Origin: Peptostreptococcus anaerobius VPI 4330 = DSM 2949
Lineage (GTDB): Bacteria > Bacillota > Clostridia > Peptostreptococcales > Peptostreptococcaceae
DNA: 37,504 nt
Direction of reading: 5' to 3'
Assembly: GCF_000381525.1 (NCBI RefSeq)
Contig: NZ_KB906623.1
Location: 1 to 37,504 of the forward strand
Shown here piece by piece: positions 33,185-37,504 of the stretch. Both the position numbers and the translations under genes were made by a program. Position 1 is the stretch's first letter; each line of letters opens with the position of its first letter. Below the pieces are notes generated by a model that did not search any database, was not told where the DNA came from, and worked only from the letters and a program-made list of their open reading frames with translations.

Positions 33185-33658
33185 TTACATTTCATCGTCG
33201 TCTTCTGGGAAGTCGTCAAGATCAAACCAAGGATCTGTAACAAGACCTTCTGGCTGTTCTCCACGCTGTAAGTGCTTCTTAACTACTAGACGAACAAAAC
33301 CTTCTGTACAAAGAACTGGCTCATCAAACCAAACCATATCGCCTTCTTTACAGTCAGTCTTTCCTTCACGAAATGCTGGTGTTGCAAGTTTAAATACTTC
33401 AATCTTACAGTCACGAGAAGAATTACCTACTTTGATAAGTGTAGCCTTGTAGTCTACCATATCTCCTACATATACATCCTTGTAGCATTTAACGTCGTGA
33501 TAACCTAGGCAAAGAGATTCATCACCATCACACAGGATCATTTCCTCTGTCTCAACGTCACCAATGAAATCAAACTGACGTCCAATTGATATTAATCCGT
33601 CTGGATTAGCTGCGTCTGCAGTTGTCATGTTGTAACTTAAATACGATACCTTTCTCAT
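33185..33658 (-). CDS. Beta-aminoacyl-CoA ammonia-lyase-like protein (Kal/Acl family, hotdog fold)
   Basis: 157 residues. ILCDGDESLCLGYHDVKCYKDV (about 42-63) and YVGDMVDYKATLIKVGNSS (about 64-82) strongly recall beta-alanyl-CoA ammonia-lyase of Clostridium propionicum and Kal of lysine fermenters. EPVLCTEGFVRLV near 118-130 fits too. Those enzymes remove ammonia from beta-aminoacyl-CoA to give enoyl-CoA, which Acd/EtfAB of this operon could reduce. The N-terminus (SYNMTTADAANPDGLISIGRQ) departs from the family at the YTGNLVNGA position. A related hydratase activity (beta-hydroxyacyl-CoA) cannot be excluded. It lies between etfA and the second hotdog gene. Confidence 0.72.
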   Translation of the reverse strand: MRKVSYLSYNMTTADAANPDGLISIGRQFDFIGDVETEEMILCDGDESLCLGYHDVKCYKDVYVGDMVDYKATLIKVGNSSRDCKIEVFKLATPAFREGKTDCKEGDMVWFDEPVLCTEGFVRLVVKKHLQRGEQPEGLVTDPWFDLDDFPEDDDEM

Positions 33659-33691
33659 AATTACACCCCCAAGTATATTTTAAATAATGTA

Positions 33692-34798
33692 TTACTTATT
33701 ATTTTTAACCTCTTTAATACTATCTATCATCATCGGTACAATCTTAAATATGTCACCGTTGATACCAATATCAGCACAATCGAATATAGGTGCCTTTTCA
33801 TCCTTGTTTATTGCTATTATCAGTTCAGAATCCTGCATTCCTGCCTTGTGCTGGATAGCTCCTGATATTCCTAGAGCAATGTATATCTTTGGATGTACTG
33901 TCTTTCCTGTCTGACCAACCTGGTGGTCTGCTGATAGCCAACCTGAATCTATAACTGCACGGCTACCACCTACTACACCATTTCCAAATGCATCAGCAAG
34001 ATCTTTAGCTAGCTGTATACCCTTTTCTACGTCTTTGCTTATACCTCTACCTACAGATACTATTACTTCTGCACCTATAAGGTCTACCATGTGTTTAGCT
34101 TCTTTTACGACTTCAAGAACCTTTGTCTTAAGTTCGTCCTTGCCTATATTTACCGGATAGTTTTCAACCTGGCAAGCATTTGCTCTTTCTTCACTATACT
34201 CGCCCTTTTTCATTACACCTGTTCTCACTGTAGACATACATGGTCTAAACCTAGGACATATTATAGTTGCCATTAGGTGGCCACCAAATGCCGGTCTAGT
34301 CATCTTTAAGTTGGTATCTTCCATCTTAAATGTAGTCTTTGATAGGTCCAAAGTAGACGATGTTGCTATAAAGTCAACATAGTTATTCATATCTATATCC
34401 AAGTGAGTACAGTCTGCTGTAAGTCCTGTATGAAGTCTAGCAGCACACCTAGGCGCTAGGTCCCTACCTATATTAGATGCACCTATTAATACAACTTCTG
34501 GCTTTTTATCCATCACTAAGTCACAAAAAACCTTAGTATAGGCATCAGTTGTATAGTCTTTTAGGCTCTCATCGTCACAAATTATAACCTTATCAGCTCC
34601 ATATCCACCTAGGTCTTTGGCTAGGCTCCCAATATCATGACCAAGTATGACACCTACAAGCTGTGAACCTCTCTCGTCAGCCAACTTACGGCCTTCAGAT
34701 ATCAGTTCAAAGTTTGTGTTCATCATGTGGCCATGGCGCTGTTCACAAAACACCCATATATCTTTAAAATCCTCTATTCTAGAACTATTAAATTCCAT
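33692..34798 (-). CDS. etfA: Electron transfer flavoprotein alpha subunit
   Basis: 368 residues. The N-terminal domain includes GHMMNTNFELISEGRKLADE. The C-terminal FAD domain carries VSVGRGISKDVEKGI (about 247-261), GGSRAVIDSGWLSADHQVGQTGKTV (split here as GGSRAVIDSGWLSADH and QVGQTGKTV, about 277-301) and ALGISGAIQHKAGM. It pairs with EtfB to pass electrons to or from the acyl-CoA dehydrogenase. In clostridial relatives such pairs bifurcate electrons from NADH to enoyl-CoA and ferredoxin; this is likely but not proven here. The order acd-etfB-etfA matches the had operon of C. difficile. Confidence 0.94.
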   Translation of the reverse strand: MEFNSSRIEDFKDIWVFCEQRHGHMMNTNFELISEGRKLADERGSQLVGVILGHDIGSLAKDLGGYGADKVIICDDESLKDYTTDAYTKVFCDLVMDKKPEVVLIGASNIGRDLAPRCAARLHTGLTADCTHLDIDMNNYVDFIATSSTLDLSKTTFKMEDTNLKMTRPAFGGHLMATIICPRFRPCMSTVRTGVMKKGEYSEERANACQVENYPVNIGKDELKTKVLEVVKEAKHMVDLIGAEVIVSVGRGISKDVEKGIQLAKDLADAFGNGVVGGSRAVIDSGWLSADHQVGQTGKTVHPKIYIALGISGAIQHKAGMQDSELIIAINKDEKAPIFDCADIGINGDIFKIVPMMIDSIKEVKNNK

Positions 34799-34820
34799 CT
34801 TTGATTGTCTCCTTTCACAA

Positions 34821-35624
34821 TTAGATAAGATGCAGTTTTTCTAATCTATTAGTTAGCTCAGCTACTGTTTCTTTACCATCGCCTTCAAGCATTATTCCTG
34901 TTCCCTTTTGAGGTGGAGTAAATGACTTGAATATATTAGTAGGAGATCCCTTAAGTCCTATAGTTTCAAGGTTGATAAGGGGCTCATCCTTAAGTTCTTG
35001 GAATGAAAGTACAGTCATAGGCTTACTATAGCAGTCCATGATTCCGTTAATAGTCATATAGCGAGGAGATATATCATCATCCTTTACACATGTTATAAGA
35101 CAAGGAGTCTTAGTCTCTATCATCATATAGCCATCTTCTAGCACACGTTTTATAGTCAATTTATTGCCGTCTTTCTTGATTTTGCTAGCATAAGTAACCT
35201 GTGGAACCTCTAATTTTTCTGCTATCTGAGGTCCAACCTGAGCAGTATCTCCATCTATAGCCTGACGACCACAGAATATGATGTCTTCTTCGTTTAGTCC
35301 TAGGTGAGATATTGCTGCAGCTATAATCTGAGATGTAGCATATGTATCAGAACCACCGAATTCTCTAGAAGAAATCAATACAGCGTCATCTGCTCCTATG
35401 GCTAGAATTTCTCTTAGCATACCTTCTGCCTGAGGAGGTCCCATTGTAAGAGCTGTAATCTGGCAGTTCAATTCATCTCTTAATCTTAGGGCCTGCTCTA
35501 GTGCGATCATGTCATCTGGATTTATAATAGCTGCCATAGAGTTACGATTAAGTGTTCCATCAGGGTTAACCGCAACTTTACCAGAAGTATCTGGTACCTG
35601 TTTAACACAAACAAATATTCTCAT
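34821..35624 (-). CDS. etfB: Electron transfer flavoprotein beta subunit
   Basis: 267 residues, the length of clostridial EtfB. MRIFVCVKQVPDTSGKV is the family start. The AMP/FAD-binding region DGDTAQVGPQIAEKLEVPQV (about 124-143) and ALTMGPPQAEGMLREILAIG (about 58-77) are present. It forms a soluble heterodimer with EtfA. It is the second gene, 21 bp after the dehydrogenase. Confidence 0.95.
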   Translation of the reverse strand: MRIFVCVKQVPDTSGKVAVNPDGTLNRNSMAAIINPDDMIALEQALRLRDELNCQITALTMGPPQAEGMLREILAIGADDAVLISSREFGGSDTYATSQIIAAAISHLGLNEEDIIFCGRQAIDGDTAQVGPQIAEKLEVPQVTYASKIKKDGNKLTIKRVLEDGYMMIETKTPCLITCVKDDDISPRYMTINGIMDCYSKPMTVLSFQELKDEPLINLETIGLKGSPTNIFKSFTPPQKGTGIMLEGDGKETVAELTNRLEKLHLI

Positions 35625-35645
35625 TATTCATACACTCCTTTTCTA

Positions 35646-36788
35646 CTATTTCATAACTTCTCTAGCTATAACTACCTTATGTATTTCAGAAGTTCCTTCA
35701 TAAATTTCAGTAATTTTAGCATCACGATACATTCTTTCTAGTGGATAGTCCTTCATATATCCGTAACCACCATGAATTTGGAGTGCCAAGTTTGTCACAT
35801 AACGTGCATTCTCTGCTGCATTTAACTTACACATAGCAGCTTCCTTAGTATGGTTTTTACCAGCATCCTTTAGGTAGGCTGCATAGTAGACAAGAGTCTT
35901 AGCTGCCTCTGTCTTAGTAGCCATGTCAGCTATGTACCACTGGATTCCCTGAAGAGCACCTACAGGCTTTCCAAACTGGACACGTTCCTTAGTATATTTT
36001 ACTGATAGGTCTATGGCACCCTCAGCTACACCTATTGACTGGGCACCTGTTCCGATACGTGCACCATCTAAGGCCTGCATAGCAATCTTAAATCCTTGTC
36101 CTTCCTTGCCTAGTAGGTTGGCCGCTGGAACCCTACAGTCTTCAAATATCAATTCTGCTGTTTCAGATCCATTAAGACCCATCTTTGATTCAATTTTACC
36201 TATGCTAAATCCAGGAGTGCCTTTTTCAACTATTATTGCTGACATACCCCTCAATCCTTTTTCTGGTTGCGTAAGGGCAAACAACAATACTACATCTGCG
36301 CGACTTCCACCTGATATAAAGCACTTAGTACCATTTATGACATATTCATTAGTTTCTGGATCAAGTATGGCTTTTGTCTTGGCAGCACCTGCATCAGAAC
36401 CTGCATTTGGTTCAGTAAGGGCAAATGCACCCAAACTACCGCCCTTTGTAAGTCTAGGTAGAAACGTTTGCTTTTGTTCCTCAGTACCAAACTTATGAAT
36501 GGCATGAGGTGCTATTAAATGTATAGATAATATAGCTGAAGAAGACATACATTTTTTTGCAAACTCAGAAACAGCTATCACCTCTTCAATACTGCCTCCA
36601 CCTGTTCCACCATATTCCTTAGGAATACCTATGCCTGTAAATCCCAACTCTGCCATTTTGCTAAAATTATCTACAGGGAATGTATGGGATAAATCCACAT
36701 CTGCTGCAACTGGCTCTAAGACTTCTTCTGCAAACTGTGCAGCTAACTTTTTAATCATTTCCTGTTCTCTAGTTAATGAAAAATCCAT
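35646..36788 (-). CDS. acdB: Short-chain acyl-CoA dehydrogenase (enoyl-CoA reductase in this context)
   Basis: 380 residues, typical. FALTEPNAGSDAGAAKT (about 116-132) and CFISGGSRADV (about 156-166) are FAD/substrate motifs. LQIHGGYGYMKDYPLERMYRDA (interrupted here as LQIHGGYGYMKD and YPLERMYRDA) and the catalytic Glu in ITEIYEGTSEIH lie near the C-terminus. With EtfAB it would reduce the enoyl-CoA made by the lyase. It is the first gene of the operon, behind a good promoter. The symbol follows AcdB of the had/fld operons; butyryl-CoA dehydrogenase (bcd) is equally possible by sequence. Confidence 0.92.
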   Translation of the reverse strand: MDFSLTREQEMIKKLAAQFAEEVLEPVAADVDLSHTFPVDNFSKMAELGFTGIGIPKEYGGTGGGSIEEVIAVSEFAKKCMSSSAILSIHLIAPHAIHKFGTEEQKQTFLPRLTKGGSLGAFALTEPNAGSDAGAAKTKAILDPETNEYVINGTKCFISGGSRADVVLLFALTQPEKGLRGMSAIIVEKGTPGFSIGKIESKMGLNGSETAELIFEDCRVPAANLLGKEGQGFKIAMQALDGARIGTGAQSIGVAEGAIDLSVKYTKERVQFGKPVGALQGIQWYIADMATKTEAAKTLVYYAAYLKDAGKNHTKEAAMCKLNAAENARYVTNLALQIHGGYGYMKDYPLERMYRDAKITEIYEGTSEIHKVVIAREVMK

Positions 36789-36870
36789 ATGTCATTTCAT
36801 CCTTTCTTGTATTTAATATATACTTATTCAATATTCCTTAAATCAATTACCACCTTAAGTTAAGACTAAG

Positions 36871-36899
36871 TATATATTATATAGTCGCTGTATTGTCAA
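36871..36899 (-). promoter_or_regulatory. Promoter of the acd-etf-lyase-CoA-transferase operon
   Basis: On the minus strand a perfect TTGACA (36899-36894) is followed after 17 bp by TATATA (36876-36871), about 80 bp before the acd start. Upstream (36900-37150) is AT-rich with no gene seen. Confidence 0.55.
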
Positions 36900-37154
36900 T
36901 TAAATAACACTAGATTTTTTGTTTAATTTTAAACCGCTAAAGATAAACCCTCCAGTAGGTGTAGATCTATTTTTTCTATAAAATTTCTATAAAACAGAGA
37001 TGAATCTAAGTAAAATCAGTAAAAATAACTATATATGATAGATTTTCAATGATTCTTTTGTAGAGTTTTTTGACTAGATTAATAAATTCAGTTGAAATTA
37101 AAACAGTATATTTTGTAGCAATGTTTGTATAAATATATTATTTTATAATCATGA

Positions 37155-37280
37155 CCACCCGTCCAACGGGTGGTTTGCACACGGGCTATAAGCCCAAGGG
37201 TTACCGGCCAGCGTCTAAAGGCGCTGGCTTTCACTCTGTTCAAGCTCGGCCTTTGACTCGTCGCTACCCTTTAAAGGGTA
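37155..37280 (-). repeat. Hairpin-rich end of an IS200/IS605-type element
   Basis: Four consecutive inverted repeats: CCACCCGT/ACGGGTGG (37155-37173), GGGCT/AGCCC (37183-37195), GCCAGCG/CGCTGGC (37207-37228) and TACCCTTTAAAGGGTA (37265-37280). They follow the 3' end of tnpA on the minus strand. Subterminal hairpins are what TnpA Y1 transposases recognise. The exact cleavage site is not resolved. Confidence 0.65.
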
Positions 37281-37286
37281 TTTGTA

Positions 37287-37504
37287 TTACTTGCCATCCC
37301 TAAAGGGATCTTCATACTCCTTAACACTTAATTTATCCAAAGCTATATCGTGTCTTTCCTGTTCCTGAATATATTTCCTTATTGTTGCCTCATTTAATCC
37401 CACAGTACTTACATAATATCCTTCAGACCAAAAGTGTCTATTTCCAAATTTGTACTTTAAATTTGCGTGCTTATCGAACATCATCAATGCACTTTTTCCT
37501 TTGA
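37287..37504 (-). CDS. tnpA: IS200/IS605-family transposase TnpA, C-terminal part (cut by the window edge)
   Basis: The frame is open from the window end to the stop at 37287 and gives 71 residues. KGKSALMMFDKHANLKYKFGN and FWSEGYYVSTVGLN fit the second half of the Y1 transposase. The catalytic Tyr is in ATIRKYIQEQ. The HUH half lies outside the window. This family moves single-stranded DNA by a cut-and-paste route. No tnpB is present downstream of it. Confidence 0.88.
   Translation of the reverse strand, partial: KGKSALMMFDKHANLKYKFGNRHFWSEGYYVSTVGLNEATIRKYIQEQERHDIALDKLSVKEYEDPFRDGK

Noticed and set aside
36013-36498. 161-codon plus-strand ORF opposite the acyl-CoA dehydrogenase gene
   Set aside because: It lies wholly antisense to a strongly conserved gene, has no family features, and its composition follows the third-position bias of the real gene.
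37155-37280. Guide-type omega RNA of a TnpB/IscB element
   Set aside because: No tnpB or iscB is encoded next to it in the window. The hairpins are better explained as IS200-type end structures.

Overview
The window looks like a chromosomal segment of a low-GC, obligately anaerobic Firmicute, most likely a member of the Peptostreptococcaceae. The pointers are the asrABC anaerobic sulfite reductase, an oxygen-independent cobalamin pathway, a protein with CWB2 cell-wall-binding repeats (typical of the Clostridioides difficile relatives), a split transketolase, and an acyl-CoA dehydrogenase/EtfBA fermentation operon. The genus cannot be fixed from the sequence alone.

Layout. 1-1860 is an accessory patch: the 3' end of a DDE transposase gene, a very AT-rich orphan gene of unknown function with its own promoter, and an ORF-less group II intron relic on the minus strand lying directly behind the asr terminator. 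1974-4780 (minus) is asrA-asrB-asrC. 5022-8853 (minus) is a TroABCD-type metal ABC transporter under two Fur-family-like boxes, with a terminator hairpin between the binding-protein gene and the rest. 8943-25445 (minus) is a dense cobalamin cluster, cobT-cobU-cobS-cobC-cobQ-cbiA-cbiB-cobD-cbiC-cbiD-cbiE-cbiT-cbiF-cbiG-cbiH-cbiJ-cbiK-cbiL, ending in a flavodoxin-like gene. It covers sirohydrochlorin to cobalamin, apart from corrinoid adenosylation. 25517-28462 (minus) holds ctpA and the two transketolase subunits and may be transcribed into the cobalamin genes. 28857-31425 (plus) carries acpS, a CWB2 cell-wall protein and a MerR regulator. 31552-36788 (minus) is a six-gene operon: acyl-CoA dehydrogenase, etfB, etfA, two different small hotdog-fold proteins related to beta-aminoacyl-CoA ammonia-lyases, and a class III CoA-transferase. 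The right edge holds the 3' part of an IS200/IS605-type tnpA and its hairpin-rich end.

How the genes work together. AsrC uses siroheme, which branches from the same sirohydrochlorin that CbiK feeds into corrin synthesis. The six-gene operon reads as a complete reductive branch: CoA activation, elimination of ammonia (or water), then reduction of the enoyl-CoA by Acd with EtfAB. It resembles the had/fld operons of Stickland fermenters, with the radical 2-hydroxyacyl-CoA dehydratase replaced by a two-component hotdog lyase. I consider it the best candidate for an undescribed system here.

Other notable points are a CobQ that has lost its internal glutaminase domain but kept both ends, an acpS that appears to start at ATT, and repeated short tandem duplications at gene junctions of the tro and cbi operons. 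No CRISPR array, tRNA, rRNA or cobalamin riboswitch was seen.
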